Source: Synechococcus sp. PCC 7336 (lineage in GTDB: Bacteria > Cyanobacteriota > Cyanobacteriia > Thermostichales > PCC-7336). From it: a stretch of 64,000 nucleotides of DNA. This document shows, piece after piece, positions 54,932 through 64,000 of the stretch. Positions within the stretch are counted from its first letter, which is position 1, and every line of letters starts with the position of its first letter. Location of the stretch: the NCBI RefSeq assembly GCF_000332275.1, contig NZ_CM001776.1:3842008-3906007 (forward strand), given 5' to 3'. Below the pieces are notes generated by a model, which saw nothing but the letters and a program-made list of their open reading frames with translations, did not search any database and was not told the origin of the DNA. Position numbers and translations under genes: made by a program.

Positions 54932-55831
54932 TTAGTGGGTTCGGTTAGCGATAAAATCGGCGATCGCCTTGAGGGGCAAGGCGCGATCGCCATAGGGCTC
55001 TAACACTTGCTTGGCCCGGGCGATCAAGTCTGCCGCTTTGCGCCGCGAGACCTCTAAGCCCAGCAAGCTGGGGTAGGTGGCTTTAGCAGCAGCGATATCT
55101 TTGCCAGCAGTTTTGCCCAACTGCTCGCTGGTGGCCGTCACATCCAAAATGTCGTCAATGACTTGAAAGGCCAGACCGATATCGCGGGAATAGGCAGTCA
55201 GACGGGCGATCGCATCGTCGTCGCCACCCGCCAAGATGGCACCAGAGACAACAGAGACTTCTAAGAGGGCCCCCGTTTTGTGGGCGTGGATAAATTCCAA
55301 TGTGTCTAACGAAACCTCTTGACCTTCCGATTGCAGATCCACCACTTGCCCCCCCACGAGACCTTCAGCAGCCACCGCCCGACCCAAGCGACCCACAACA
55401 TTGAGAATGCGATCGGCCGTAACGTCCTCGGTTCGTTCGGCCACCACTTCGAAGGCATAGGCCAGCAGGGCATCCCCCGCCAAAATGGCAATATCGTCAC
55501 CGTAGATCTTGTGATTGGTGGGTTGGCCGCGTCGGTAGTCATCGTTATCCATAGCGGGCAAATCGTCGTGGATCAGCGACATGGTATGAATCATTTCCAA
55601 CGCACAAGCGGTGGGCAAGAGCTGTTCGAGCCTGCCCCCCACCAACTGGCCAGAGGCCAAACACAAGATTGGCCGCAAGCGCTTGCCCCCTGCCATGAGG
55701 CTGTAGCGCATTGAATCGTACAGCGTTTCCGGGTAAGCCACGGGTAAGGATAACTCCAGTGCCCGCTCGACGATCGCCCGCTGTTCGGTCAAATATTCAG
55801 TCAGATTAAAGGCATCGACAGCCAACGTCAC
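54932..55831 (-). CDS. crtE: Geranylgeranyl diphosphate synthase
   Basis: About 299 residues from the GTG at 55831; a GTG at 55855 would add eight. It has the first Asp-rich motif [17 protein letters not shown] and the second [11 protein letters not shown], with GGKRLRP and the KTGALL region between them. It makes GGPP from IPP and allylic diphosphates in the cytoplasm, feeding carotenoids, chlorophyll phytyl chains and quinones. The chain-length residues before the first Asp motif ([13 protein letters not shown]) are those of short/medium-chain enzymes. It forms a two-gene operon with the DUF212 gene. Confidence 0.93.
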   Translation of the reverse strand: MTLAVDAFNLTEYLTEQRAIVERALELSLPVAYPETLYDSMRYSLMAGGKRLRPILCLASGQLVGGRLEQLLPTACALEMIHTMSLIHDDLPAMDNDDYRRGQPTNHKIYGDDIAILAGDALLAYAFEVVAERTEDVTADRILNVVGRLGRAVAAEGLVGGQVVDLQSEGQEVSLDTLEFIHAHKTGALLEVSVVSGAILAGGDDDAIARLTAYSRDIGLAFQVIDDILDVTATSEQLGKTAGKDIAAAKATYPSLLGLEVSRRKAADLIARAKQVLEPYGDRALPLKAIADFIANRTH

Positions 55832-56017
55832 GCTCCTCAGAATGGGTGGTCCCACGGCGTTGAGAATCCAGAGTCAATGCTACAGGTTCGAGAGCCTTCT
55901 GGCGCAATCGTTTTGCAAACCTCGGCTTTGCCTGCAACAGTGACAATCAAGCTGTCATTATCGCACGGCTCGGGATTGGTCTAGTCTCGGGGGTGGGAGC
56001 GATTCTCCCCCTTTGCT

Positions 56018-56941
56018 CTAGGCACGCGTCTCGATGCCGCACCGCTGGCAGTAGCTGCGCACGGTGTTTTCGAGCAACATTGTGACGGTCATGGGGCCGA
56101 CACCACCGGGGACGGGGGTGATGGCACTGGCGATCGCCCTCACGCTATCAAATTCCAAATCCCCCACCAACCGACCTCGATCCCCTGCAGCAGCAAGGCG
56201 GTTAATGCCCACATCGATCGCCACCGCACCAGGTTTCACCATCGAGCCATCGACGAGAGCGGGCTTGCCGACCGCCACCACGAGAATGTCGGCGGTGCAG
56301 GTGACAGCACCCAGATCGGGGGTGCGGGAGTGGGCCATCGTGACGGTGGCGTTGGCACCCAGCAGCATCAGACTAATGGGTTTGCCCACCAACAGGCTGC
56401 GACCGACCACCACTGCGTGTTTCCCGCTCGGGTCCACATTGGCGTCTTTCAAGATCTCCATCACTCCGGCAGGGGTGCAACTGCGCAGCCCCGGTTCCCC
56501 TCTCATCAATCGGCCCAGATTGATTGGGTGCAGGCCGTCGGCATCTTTGTCGGGATCGATCGCCAGCAGTAGTTCGCGATCGTCGAGGCCGTTAGGTAGA
56601 GGCAATTGCACCAAAATGCCATCGACGCGATCGTCGCGATTGAGTCGCTCGATGGTCTCCTGTAACTCCCTTTGGGACACCGTGGCGGGGAAGTGCTCGC
56701 CAAAGGATGCGATCCCGACCCGCTCGCAGGCCAGTTCTTTATTGCGGACGTAGGCGGCACTAGCGGGATTGTCCCCCGCCATCAGCACGGCTAATCCTGG
56801 GGGACGCCCCACTTGGGGGGCGAGTTTATCGACAGTCTGTTGGAGCTGTTGCTGCAGGCGGCGGGCCAGCCCTTTGCCATCTAAGATTTTGGCTCCACCT
56901 GCCACGCGAGCAGAATTTTCAGGTGGGTAAACGGATGTCAT
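56018..56941 (-). CDS. folD: Bifunctional methylene-THF dehydrogenase / cyclohydrolase FolD
   Basis: A 307-residue enzyme from the ATG at 56941; the open frame extends upstream into the next gene but only this start gives a normal length. It has [19 protein letters not shown] with the catalytic Lys, [16 protein letters not shown], and the NADP-binding [18 protein letters not shown]; the end [21 protein letters not shown] is diagnostic. It interconverts 5,10-methylene-THF and 10-formyl-THF in one-carbon metabolism. It is encoded 49 bases after rdgB in the same direction. Confidence 0.96.
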   Translation of the reverse strand: MTSVYPPENSARVAGGAKILDGKGLARRLQQQLQQTVDKLAPQVGRPPGLAVLMAGDNPASAAYVRNKELACERVGIASFGEHFPATVSQRELQETIERLNRDDRVDGILVQLPLPNGLDDRELLLAIDPDKDADGLHPINLGRLMRGEPGLRSCTPAGVMEILKDANVDPSGKHAVVVGRSLLVGKPISLMLLGANATVTMAHSRTPDLGAVTCTADILVVAVGKPALVDGSMVKPGAVAIDVGINRLAAAGDRGRLVGDLEFDSVRAIASAITPVPGGVGPMTVTMLLENTVRSYCQRCGIETRA

Positions 56942-56990
56942 GGCGGTGTTGCTATCAGAAGAGTAGAGGGTGGACTGGAAGGGATTTAGC

Positions 56991-57593
56991 CTACTGCTGC
57001 AGTGTGGCGAAATCGAGATCCTGCAAGCGCGATCGCAATTGCTGCAAGGCTTTGCCGCGATGGCCCAGCCGCTGCTTTTGCTCGGGAGACATCTGGGCAA
57101 ACGTCATTCCAGCTTCCGGTACGTAGAATAGCGGATCGTATCCAAATCCGCCGCTGCCTTGCAGGTCAGGCGCAATTTCGCCGCGACAGCGTCCGGTAGC
57201 GGTAGCAGCGACGCTACCATCCGGGCGGCAGAGTACTATTTCGCAAATAAAGCATGCGGCGCGATCGCCGCTTCCCTCCAATGCTTGCAGCAGCTTCGAG
57301 TTGCGCTCTGCCGTGGTGGGGGCATAGCGGGCCGAGTGAACCCCCGGTGCGCCATTGAGGGCATCGACGGCTAGACCGGAATCGTCGGCGATCGCCCATT
57401 CGCCCAGGGCAGTGGCCACCCCCCGCGCCTTGAGCAGAGCATTGTCGGCAAAGGTCTGGCCGGTTTCATCTACGTCAAGTTCGGCGGGTTTGAGTTGCAA
57501 TTGCCAAGGATGGCAGCCCAATTGCTGAAAAAATTGCTCGAATTCGCGCAGTTTGCCGGGATTGCCAGTGGCAACAATCAGGGGAATGCTCAA
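56991..57593 (-). CDS. rdgB: Non-canonical purine NTP pyrophosphatase (RdgB/HAM1)
   Basis: A 200-residue enzyme with the full HAM1 pattern: [60 protein letters not shown], and [15 protein letters not shown]; the end has [15 protein letters not shown]. It hydrolyses ITP, XTP and dITP to monophosphates, cleaning the nucleotide pool. Probably co-transcribed with folD. Confidence 0.94.
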   Translation of the reverse strand: MSIPLIVATGNPGKLREFEQFFQQLGCHPWQLQLKPAELDVDETGQTFADNALLKARGVATALGEWAIADDSGLAVDALNGAPGVHSARYAPTTAERNSKLLQALEGSGDRAACFICEIVLCRPDGSVAATATGRCRGEIAPDLQGSGGFGYDPLFYVPEAGMTFAQMSPEQKQRLGHRGKALQQLRSRLQDLDFATLQQ

Positions 57594-57726
57594 GATGTGT
57601 GTCCTAAGAAGCTGCCGGGAGAGATTGGGAACTTTCAGGCCGAGAATGTATCGGATCGCTCAATGCTTGAGAGATGCTTTGCCCGAGCGGTGTTTTATCT
57701 GGAGGCAAGCCCATAGACGATCGCCT

Positions 57727-58755
57727 TCACGCATCGCATTCATCCAACCAACCATCCAGATCTGCCCCACTCTGAAAATCCAACAGCACTTCACCCAGTG
57801 CTTCCAATTGAGGCAGTGCCAGCGCTTCTATGCGAGCTTGGCGCTGCGCAGAAACCTCACCAAAGCGTCGCGCGAGCAGACGCAGGATCAGCGATCGTTC
57901 TCCCTGTTCGAGTCCTTCTTCACGTCCTTCTTCACGTCCTTCTTCACGTCCTTCTTCACGTCCTTCTTCACGTCCTTCTTCACGTCCCCGTTCGAGCCCT
58001 TCCTGAAGTGCCATACGCTCCATCGTGCTGAGGTAAGTCATGTGACCCTCCCGCTCCCATTGCTCCAACTCTGTCCGAAATTCTAGCTCCAATTCCTCAG
58101 GCAACTGCATCACCCAATCAATAAATCGATACAGATTCACGATCGCTTGACGCTCGTAACCGCGCTCGTATAGCCGCCGCGTCAGACTCCATTTCCAATC
58201 CTTGCGCTCGGCTGGCTGGCCTCGCGTCGCCTGGGCTTTCAAATGGGCCATCACGACTGTGGCAAAGGGATTCTCACTGGCTTCCAGCTCCTCCCAGCGT
58301 TGCCCGTAGTCTAACAGCTTCACCATTGGAAACCGAAAGCTTACCTCGCAGCCCCACAAATCGGCCTCAAATTGATTGGGTCGCCAACTGGGTTGCTCGT
58401 CACTCAAGATGGCCACGCTGACGATGGGGACATTGAATTTGTCCCGCAAGCGGTAGTTGTAGGTAAACATGCGTGCAGTAAAAATTGTCTCGGGCTGACC
58501 TTGCACTTCAACGTGAATGATGACCCAGGCTTCGCGGCCATCGTTGCGCCACACTTTGACGAGCTTGTCTGCCCAGCGCTTGCCCACTTCTGCGTCGCGG
58601 GCAATCTGTCGGAGTTCGGTATTCAGAAATTCATAGCCTCTGCTCCAATCAATCTCGGCGTGGATCTCGGGAAAGAAAAAGGCCAAGCACTCGGCAAAAT
58701 GGGCCTCTAAAATCTCTTTCCAGGGATTATCGAAATCTTGGCGGGTTGAACTCAT
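57727..58755 (-). CDS. Rpn-family (DUF4351) PD-(D/E)XK nuclease-like protein
   Basis: A 342-residue protein from the ATG at 58755 (MSSTRQDFDNPWKEILEAHF). The N-terminal half is the Rpn/transposase_31-like PD-(D/E)XK fold: DWSRGYEFLNTEL, ADKLVKVWRNDGREAWVIIHVEVQGQPE. The Asp and the E-x-Q in VEVQGQ are the expected catalytic residues. A charged linker of repeated (R)EEG units follows, then the DUF4351 tail LARRFGEVSAQRQARIEALAL. Rpn proteins promote RecA-independent recombination, and many cyanobacterial members vary in the linker repeats. It stands alone. Confidence 0.87.
   Translation of the reverse strand: MSSTRQDFDNPWKEILEAHFAECLAFFFPEIHAEIDWSRGYEFLNTELRQIARDAEVGKRWADKLVKVWRNDGREAWVIIHVEVQGQPETIFTARMFTYNYRLRDKFNVPIVSVAILSDEQPSWRPNQFEADLWGCEVSFRFPMVKLLDYGQRWEELEASENPFATVVMAHLKAQATRGQPAERKDWKWSLTRRLYERGYERQAIVNLYRFIDWVMQLPEELELEFRTELEQWEREGHMTYLSTMERMALQEGLERGREEGREEGREEGREEGREEGREEGLEQGERSLILRLLARRFGEVSAQRQARIEALALPQLEALGEVLLDFQSGADLDGWLDECDA
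57912..57983. repeat. 12-bp minisatellite inside the Rpn-like gene
   Basis: Six exact tandem copies of GTCCTTCTTCAC on the plus strand, encoding (R/E)EEG units in the protein, plus partial copies at both ends. A multiple of three, so copy changes keep the frame. Confidence 0.95.
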
Positions 58756-58804
58756 ACCGGTGAAGGGAGGAAGAGGATTGGAGCGCAAATAGGTGAGTCT
58801 CAGT

Positions 58805-59371
58805 TCAAGTTGGATCGGCTATCCGTTCGAGGCCGCCGTCCATAACGCTGAAAAACAAATCGCGATACCCCACCCTCAAGGAACTGTTGCTGTTGGCTAA
58901 ATTCGAACTGAAACTGCGACCGTTATAGGCGCTGTAAACATGATAATCAGAACCCGCGAAGCTGAATGACGATACATCCGATAGTTCTTCGCCCCCCAAT
59001 AAAGTCCATCGATCGCCCTCAAAGGCAAGATTATAGTGGGCTACATCCAACATGGCGGACGGACGGTCCAAACGGGCATCAATTCTGCCGGTATACAGAG
59101 CGCTGCCATCCTCTGCCGCCGCCACATCCACCTCAATTTCCCGGAACCGACAAGTGGAGCGGTTGCAAAAGCGGATCTGTTTCATCTCCTCTGCGATCGC
59201 CTGCAAGCGAGCAGTTGCTTGCTCCAGATTGACCGCCGACTCGGCTGCATTGGCGGCGATCGCCCTGCCATTCCACAGGCTCAACAGCAATATCGTCCCG
59301 AGAACCCAAGCGCGCCAGTAACGATGCAAGGGAGAGAGGACGAAGTGGCGATCGGGGAAATGCATCATCAA
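58805..59371 (-). CDS. Exported protein of unknown function
   Basis: A 188-residue protein with an uncleaved-looking basic head then a signal peptide hydrophobic run (WVLGTILLLSLWNGRAIAANA, cleavage near AIAANA). The mature part has two Cys close together (IRFCNRSTCRF) that probably form a disulfide, and then a beta-rich region (ALYTGRIDARL, FEGDRWTLLGGEEL, FSFAGSDYHVYSAYNGRSF). The start could be any of the first three Met codons. Family not recognised; a periplasmic or surface location is likely. Confidence 0.65.
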   Translation of the reverse strand: MMMHFPDRHFVLSPLHRYWRAWVLGTILLLSLWNGRAIAANAAESAVNLEQATARLQAIAEEMKQIRFCNRSTCRFREIEVDVAAAEDGSALYTGRIDARLDRPSAMLDVAHYNLAFEGDRWTLLGGEELSDVSSFSFAGSDYHVYSAYNGRSFSSNLANSNSSLRVGYRDLFFSVMDGGLERIADPT

Positions 59372-59441
59372 TCAGGGCCTAGTTAACGAATGTTTACGCT
59401 GCTGTATTGTAAACTTGCACGCCTGCAAAGGACATCGCGCG

Positions 59442-60269
59442 ATGGCTGAGTCAGACTCTGCCCCCCCATCGGTATCGGTTGGCGATCGCCTGTCCGAGAT
59501 CCGCATCGTCTTGGTGGAACCTGCCGGACCGCTGAATCTGGGGGCGATCGCGCGGGTGATGAAGAATATGGGATTGACCCAACTGGTCTTGGTCTCTCCC
59601 CACTGCCGTACCGACGATCCCGAAGCCTTGCGAATGGCAGTTCATGCTGCCGATGTTCTGGAAGCTGCCCGACAGGTCCATTCGCTGCCAGAAGCCCTAG
59701 TTGATTGCCGCGCGGTGGCCGGTACGGTGGGTCGCAATCAACCGATGGAATTCGAGCTGTTCTCCCCTCGGGCTGGCTTGCCGCTCCTCCTGAGACCGGA
59801 TCGCTGCCCCGCTGCCCTCGTGTTTGGCCCCGAAGATCGCGGCCTCAACAACCGAGAGTTAGCCCAGTGCCAACAGCAATTGTGTATCCCCACCAGCGAG
59901 CTCTATGCATCCCTCAATCTCGCTCAAGCCGTCGGCATTTGTGCCTACGAACTGCGGCAACTGGCCCTACAGATAGGGGCGAGCCCGCCTTCTCTCCAGC
60001 GCGATCGCCCTCTAGCCCCCACTCAAGTGCTGGATGGTTTTTACGCCCACTTAGAACAGTTATTGCTTCAAATTGGCTTTCTCTATCCCCACACCGTACC
60101 CCGCAAGCTGCGCAAGTTTCGCCGCCTGTTCGATCGCGCCGGACTGAGTCTCGAAGATGTGGCCTTACTGCGAGGGGTGTTGCGACAGCTAGCCTGGGCC
60201 GATCGACAGCGAGCGGGGTCGAAACAGTCCAGCCAGGGCGAGGACACTACAATGAACGGTGAGGGGTAA
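59442..60269 (+). CDS. TrmJ-like tRNA ribose methyltransferase (SPOUT family)
   Basis: About 275 residues from the ATG at 59442; a TTG nine codons earlier is unlikely. SPOUT motifs: VEPAGPLNLGAIARVMKNMG at the start, ALVFGPEDRGLNNREL (SAM-binding knot), and IPTSELYASLNLAQAVGICAYEL. TrmJ methylates the 2'-O of residue 32 in tRNAs. The C-terminal extension (LEQLLLQIGFLYPHTVPRKLRKFRRLFDRAGL) is the extra region of the TrmJ/YfiF type. It is transcribed away from the exported-protein gene. Confidence 0.88.
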   Translation: MAESDSAPPSVSVGDRLSEIRIVLVEPAGPLNLGAIARVMKNMGLTQLVLVSPHCRTDDPEALRMAVHAADVLEAARQVHSLPEALVDCRAVAGTVGRNQPMEFELFSPRAGLPLLLRPDRCPAALVFGPEDRGLNNRELAQCQQQLCIPTSELYASLNLAQAVGICAYELRQLALQIGASPPSLQRDRPLAPTQVLDGFYAHLEQLLLQIGFLYPHTVPRKLRKFRRLFDRAGLSLEDVALLRGVLRQLAWADRQRAGSKQSSQGEDTTMNGEG

Positions 60270-60412
60270 CTGAGGGCCACTGCAATACAGTCTCGATCCT
60301 TTAGAGGCACACTCTCTGGGGATCGAGTAGGGTGGATTACACTCTGGGGGCTACCGACCCAACTCGATACGGTACTGGCCCTCCCAGAGATTCAAAATGG
60401 TGAGGTGTGGAA

Positions 60413-61678
60413 ATGAATGACAATCGCTCGTGGCGATCTCGACGCAGCCGCGCTCGCAGACAGCAAGCCGGTATTGCCCAAACGATGGATCGACCCGATC
60501 GCCAAGCTCGACTCGAATCGCGCTCCCCCCGTTCTTATCCCCCACCCACGGCGATCGGACGCAGGCACATCCCCCGATCGCGCTCAACTTCTCCACCCTC
60601 CGTCCGGGGCTCAAATCGCCAGCAGCCCCTCCCTTTGCAGCCCCCCGCTCCAAGAACCCATCAAAACAAGCGACGTCCTCCTCGCGCTCGCCGCGCCACC
60701 CCACCCTCCTGGCAGGCGATCGCCTCGCGGGGCTTGGCCTTCAGTTTGGCGATCGGGCTTTCCTGCGGACTTGTGGCTCGTCGCTGGGGAAACGACATCG
60801 CCAGTTTTCCCGAAGTCACCACCTCAGAGATGGCCATTGCCACGATTGCACCACCCCGCTTCGCGGCCCCTTTCCCCCCTCCCCTGCAACGGGGACAGCA
60901 TTTAAGCGAGTTGCAAGCTCGCATCGAAGGGCTTGCCCTCAACCCTCAATTGCGCCTGGGGATGGTCGTGGTGGATGTGGAGGGACGCAATTATGCTAAC
61001 GTGCGCGGCAGCGAACGCTTTGCCGCCGCCAGCACGATTAAATTACCCATTCTGGTGGCGCTGCTAGAAGCGGTCGATCGGGGGGAAGTGCGCCTTGGCG
61101 AACTGCTGACCTTAGAGCCCAGTGCCATTGTGGGAGAAGCGGGCAGCTTGCAAACCCAACCCCCCGGCTCGCAACATTCCGTGCTGGATACGGCCACCTG
61201 GATGATTGAGGTGAGCGATAACACCGCCACGAATCTCATTGTCAATCGCTTGGGCGGTCGCGACGTCCTCAACCGGCGCTTTCGACAATGGGGCTTGCAG
61301 CAGACGCAACTCTCCAATCCTTTGCCCGACCTAGAAGGCACCAACACCACCAGTCCTGACGATCTGATTCGCCTGCTAGAAGAGATCGAGCGAGGCCACC
61401 TCCTGTCGATGCGCAGTCGCGATCGCCTGTTGAGCATCATGCAGCGCACCCAGAATGCCGACTTACTGCCTCGAGGTCTCGGTCCCGGTGCCATCATTGC
61501 CCATAAAACCGGCACTCTCCGCTCCCTACTCGGGGATGTGGGCTTAGTGGATTTGCCCAACGGACGGCGCTATGCGATCGCGGTGCTCGTCGCCCGATCG
61601 CATAGCGATCCAGAGGCGAGCGAGCTGATTCGGCAGGTTTCCCGCGAGGTCTACAATTACTGGGCAGCTCGGCCCTAG
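60413..61678 (+). CDS. Membrane-anchored class A-like serine hydrolase
   Basis: About 421 residues from the ATG at 60413. A long basic, proline-rich cytosolic head (1-100) precedes one membrane helix (GLAFSLAIGLSCGLVA). The extracytoplasmic domain has the penicillin-binding motifs STIK (Ser207), SDN (about 268) and KTG (about 365), so it acylates on serine. The usual class A omega-loop Glu (ExxLN) is not seen between SDN and KTG, where the text reads PLPDLEGTNTTSPDDL. It may therefore be a peptidase-like or penicillin-binding protein rather than an efficient beta-lactamase. This is a sequence-based inference; the domain itself is clear. Confidence 0.82.
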   Translation: MNDNRSWRSRRSRARRQQAGIAQTMDRPDRQARLESRSPRSYPPPTAIGRRHIPRSRSTSPPSVRGSNRQQPLPLQPPAPRTHQNKRRPPRARRATPPSWQAIASRGLAFSLAIGLSCGLVARRWGNDIASFPEVTTSEMAIATIAPPRFAAPFPPPLQRGQHLSELQARIEGLALNPQLRLGMVVVDVEGRNYANVRGSERFAAASTIKLPILVALLEAVDRGEVRLGELLTLEPSAIVGEAGSLQTQPPGSQHSVLDTATWMIEVSDNTATNLIVNRLGGRDVLNRRFRQWGLQQTQLSNPLPDLEGTNTTSPDDLIRLLEEIERGHLLSMRSRDRLLSIMQRTQNADLLPRGLGPGAIIAHKTGTLRSLLGDVGLVDLPNGRRYAIAVLVARSHSDPEASELIRQVSREVYNYWAARP

Positions 61679-61694
61679 CTCGGAATCTGGCCTG

Positions 61695-63269
61695 CTAGTC
61701 GGTTGTTTCAACACTGGCACTAGAATTGGAGGCTGGCGCTGTTTGCGGGCGGGATAATTCTAAGTGCTCGGCTAAATCCCGTTCCGAGACTGACAGCGTA
61801 GGAGCCAGGCTTTCCAAAAGCTGTTTGCCGTAGCTGCGGGAGATCGCCCGAATATCTAAAATGGCCACCACCCCCTCTAGACCCCGCATGACCCCCACCG
61901 CCCGCTGCAGGTAGGACGCTGCCATCGGCAGTAAATAGTTGCGGAACCAGTCTTGGCGCAACTGTTTGAGGTAATTCACCCGCCCCGCCACCAAAGGATG
62001 TTCCATCGTGGGAAACGGCAGTGTGGCGATCGCCATCAGGACGGGGGCCGCCCCTCGATCCGAGTTTGCCAGCCAATAGTCCCAATCGCACACCAATACC
62101 CCCCGCTCGGGATGGTAGGGGGCATTGACCTTCACCCGCGAGCCAAACTCTGCCGCGAGGGCTGTACCCACTTGACCGTGTAAGGGGCGATCGGACACCA
62201 GCACCACCACAGGGCCTCGGTTGGTGCGGGCCACCAGTTGTGCGAGGGTACTCAAAAGGCGATCGCGAAATTGTGGATTGTTGGGGGCCGGGAACGGCGT
62301 GGGAGTGTAGAGATATAGAGGGCGATCGCGGCGATCGGGCAAAAACTTCAGGGCCGTCAACTCGGGCAACCCCAGCCGTTGGCGATAGGCAAAAGCAGTT
62401 TTGTCTAAATCCAAAGCCTCGCCAATCGTTACCACCGACTGCGTCGGCCACAACTGCCGAGCCAAAATCGGCCCCACCCGCACCGGACTGAGATGAATCA
62501 GAAACTGGCCGAAACTGGGCAGTTTCTCTGCCCACAGCACCCAATCTGGCTGCTGCCACTGCTGCTGCAGGCGAGCCCAGGGGAGCGGCAAGACAGGCTC
62601 TAGCGTTCCCGCTAACTCGATCGCTTCAGCCAACAGCACCCGTTCGTCCCCATGCAGCAAAAACTGAACGGGGGGACGGCGGCATAGCCGAGCGAGTAGT
62701 TCCATGCGAATCGCTCGCAACCGCTCCGACCAGTGGGGTAGGGCAATCTCCAAATGGTGCCAATCGTCTGCTGCCAGTGTCACCGTCAGGGCTTGCTGCG
62801 CCCAATCCTCTAAGCTTTCAGCGCGATCGACAATGACTGGAATGTGGCGGGGAAAGCAAGCGTCGGAGCCTTCTACCGGCCAGAGGCGATCGTGCAACCA
62901 CACCTGCGGTTCTACGAGCAAAACCCCTTCAAACCCCGCTGGGAACCGGTCCCCCTGCAAGACTGGCTTGCGTAAGTCTAAAGCCGACTGTAGCTGCGGC
63001 ACCCCATCGTAGATCAACTGTGCCTGCACCTTTGTCGGCGCACAGATGAGGGTAGCACCGGGCCACATCAAAGCCGGTAATAGATAGCTCAGGCGATAGG
63101 CATCCCCAGTCGGCACCTGAATCAGCGCATGCCGCTGCAGCCGCAATCCTCTTGCCACCAATCGAGCCATCGTCAATTGATGGGGCCAATCCGGCGGGAC
63201 GGAACCCGTCGGCGATCGCCGCTGGCGCAACAATCGGCGCAAATGTTGGTGGACTTCGACTTCAATCAC
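61695..63269 (-). CDS. Degenerate DinG-like helicase
   Basis: A 524-residue protein with the DinG/XPD-type layout but ruined motifs. Where Walker A (APTGTGKT) should be it has VPTGDAYRL; where DEAH should be it has IVDRAESLEDW; motif VI (QxxGRLIR) reads LQRAVGVMRG. The C-terminal helicase part is still recognisable (LPFPTMEHPLVAGRVNYL, WFRNYLLPMAASYLQ, VAILDIRAISRSYGKQLLESL). It probably cannot hydrolyse ATP and may be a structural partner or decoy. The frame is intact and long, so it is under some selection. It is convergent with the class A-like gene, 16 bases away. Confidence 0.75.
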   Translation of the reverse strand: MIEVEVHQHLRRLLRQRRSPTGSVPPDWPHQLTMARLVARGLRLQRHALIQVPTGDAYRLSYLLPALMWPGATLICAPTKVQAQLIYDGVPQLQSALDLRKPVLQGDRFPAGFEGVLLVEPQVWLHDRLWPVEGSDACFPRHIPVIVDRAESLEDWAQQALTVTLAADDWHHLEIALPHWSERLRAIRMELLARLCRRPPVQFLLHGDERVLLAEAIELAGTLEPVLPLPWARLQQQWQQPDWVLWAEKLPSFGQFLIHLSPVRVGPILARQLWPTQSVVTIGEALDLDKTAFAYRQRLGLPELTALKFLPDRRDRPLYLYTPTPFPAPNNPQFRDRLLSTLAQLVARTNRGPVVVLVSDRPLHGQVGTALAAEFGSRVKVNAPYHPERGVLVCDWDYWLANSDRGAAPVLMAIATLPFPTMEHPLVAGRVNYLKQLRQDWFRNYLLPMAASYLQRAVGVMRGLEGVVAILDIRAISRSYGKQLLESLAPTLSVSERDLAEHLELSRPQTAPASNSSASVETTD

Positions 63270-64000
63270 GCTTTAGACTTCTTTAGACTGCAATCGCGCA
63301 TTAGACTTCAATCGCGCTAGCTTAGGAGTGGCCTTCACTTTAGGGGTACCCCAATCGCCTGCCATCCAGTTCAGGCAAGGTGTTTTCACTCTATCAGACT
63401 CCTTCGGGCAGCCTGGCGATCGCCGCCCTCCTGCTGACACCCATGAGTTTTTCCAGTAACAATCGAGAGCTTGTCAATTGATCCCGAGCCCGCTGGAGGT
63501 GGGAACAGGCGCTCGGCCTATAAGGGTAACTACCGATAAGGGTAACTACCGATAAGGGTAACTATTGGATTGCGACGATTGGCTTGCGACGGGGACATTA
63601 AGAATTGAATCGCCCCGACGTTGCAAAGAGAAAGCAGGGGACACATCGGCATGCACAGAGTATAGAAATAGAGTAAATTAAGTGCAGCACGAATTGATTC
63701 TCCCAACAATGTAAAAGACAGCCCTCTGTGGCCCATCAATTTCCCCCTAGAACTACATTTCAATGGGGAATCGTCTTTCACATCGGGATGTCAGCGTTCA
63801 GTAACAGTCGAGTTTTACGTTTGAGCTCGTTACTGATGACATCTGGGCGATCGCTAGCATCGATCTTTGCTTAACGGCGATTTTGTAGCTAGCTTGCGTG
63901 CATTTTAGGCTCCCTTCGCCCAAGGTTCGTTGACTCAGTCAAAATTCAGTAAAAACACCGAGTGCTTTTACGGTAGTGAATGGTAGGTAAGCGTGGAAAT
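63270..64000. other. Intergenic region at the right edge
   Basis: No gene is accepted. The minus-strand frame at 63530-63781 is made partly of the tandem repeat listed separately and has no motif. The bases just before the DinG-like gene hold small repeats (TTAGACTT and TCGCGC). Confidence 0.45.
63521..63568. repeat. Three 16-bp tandem repeats
   Basis: TAAGGGTAACTACCGA occurs twice exactly, followed by TAAGGGTAACTATTGG, a third diverged copy. Lies in non-coding DNA. Confidence 0.9.

Noticed and set aside
57912-57983. CRISPR-like tandem array
   Set aside because: Units are 12 bp and contiguous with no spacers; they are a coding minisatellite.
63530-63781. 83-codon minus-strand frame at the right edge
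   Set aside because: Ends in the 16-bp tandem repeats and shows no protein-like pattern.
1-64000. tRNA, rRNA or CRISPR loci
   Set aside because: I scanned for cloverleaf ends, rRNA motifs and spaced repeats by eye and found none; weak tRNAs could be missed.

Overview
The window comes from a cyanobacterium. The octamer GCGATCGC (HIP1) and its core CGATCG recur in almost every gene and spacer. The gene content fits: a CrtE-type prenyl synthase, a Pix/Pil-type chemotaxis set, a phytochrome-like GAF kinase and DUF4351 Rpn nucleases. I cannot name the genus. No rRNA, tRNA or CRISPR array was recognised.

Layout. 1-13.8 kb: a patatin-like membrane protein cut by the window edge, a tandem pair of small secreted proteins, a GSCFA protein, a PhoX-like protein with an RTX tail and a clear terminator, an LTxxQ (Spy-like) protein, an ABC exporter, a small coiled-coil protein and recG. 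14.0-28.8 kb: an island bracketed by two 340-bp direct repeats (338/340 identical). The right repeat is the 3' end of intact sbcC; the left is a broken copy. Inside are a 2610-residue mosaic surface protein with an embedded LAS-type zinc peptidase signature, three ATGA-coupled WD40 proteins, two decaying WD40 copies and a short glycosyltransferase-like gene. 28.5-31.5 kb: sbcC. 31.6-33.6 kb: a ruined SIR2 / NB-ARC / TPR gene of the STAND defence type between inverted GC-rich repeats. 33.6-35.7 kb: hairpin-rich DNA and a perfect 365-bp direct repeat around an AT-rich lipoprotein gene. 35.9-44.0 kb: small hypothetical genes and a signalling cluster (receiver, phytochrome-like GAF kinase, receiver, PAS kinase, Rcp1-like receiver). 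44.0-47.1 kb: a MITE-like element, a YqeY-like gene, a TRAFs-binding/TPR protein and a HAD phosphatase. 48-54 kb: a four-gene chemotaxis operon on the minus strand (receiver, CheW, MCP, CheA hybrid) with a receiver remnant upstream. 54.5-63.3 kb: mostly housekeeping genes: a DUF212 protein with crtE, folD, rdgB, an Rpn-type nuclease, a TrmJ-like methyltransferase, a class A serine hydrolase and a DinG-like protein that has lost its ATPase motifs.

How the parts may work together. The 38-44 kb cluster reads as a light- or redox-sensing phosphorelay: two kinases, each followed by a receiver. The 48-54 kb operon has the order used for type IV pilus taxis in cyanobacteria. The 14-28 kb island looks like an acquired surface module whose WD40 part is still expanding and decaying. 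Its repeat-bounded form, and a second repeat-bounded insertion at 34-35.7 kb, are the most unusual structural features here. The island is my best candidate for something undescribed; its function is inference.
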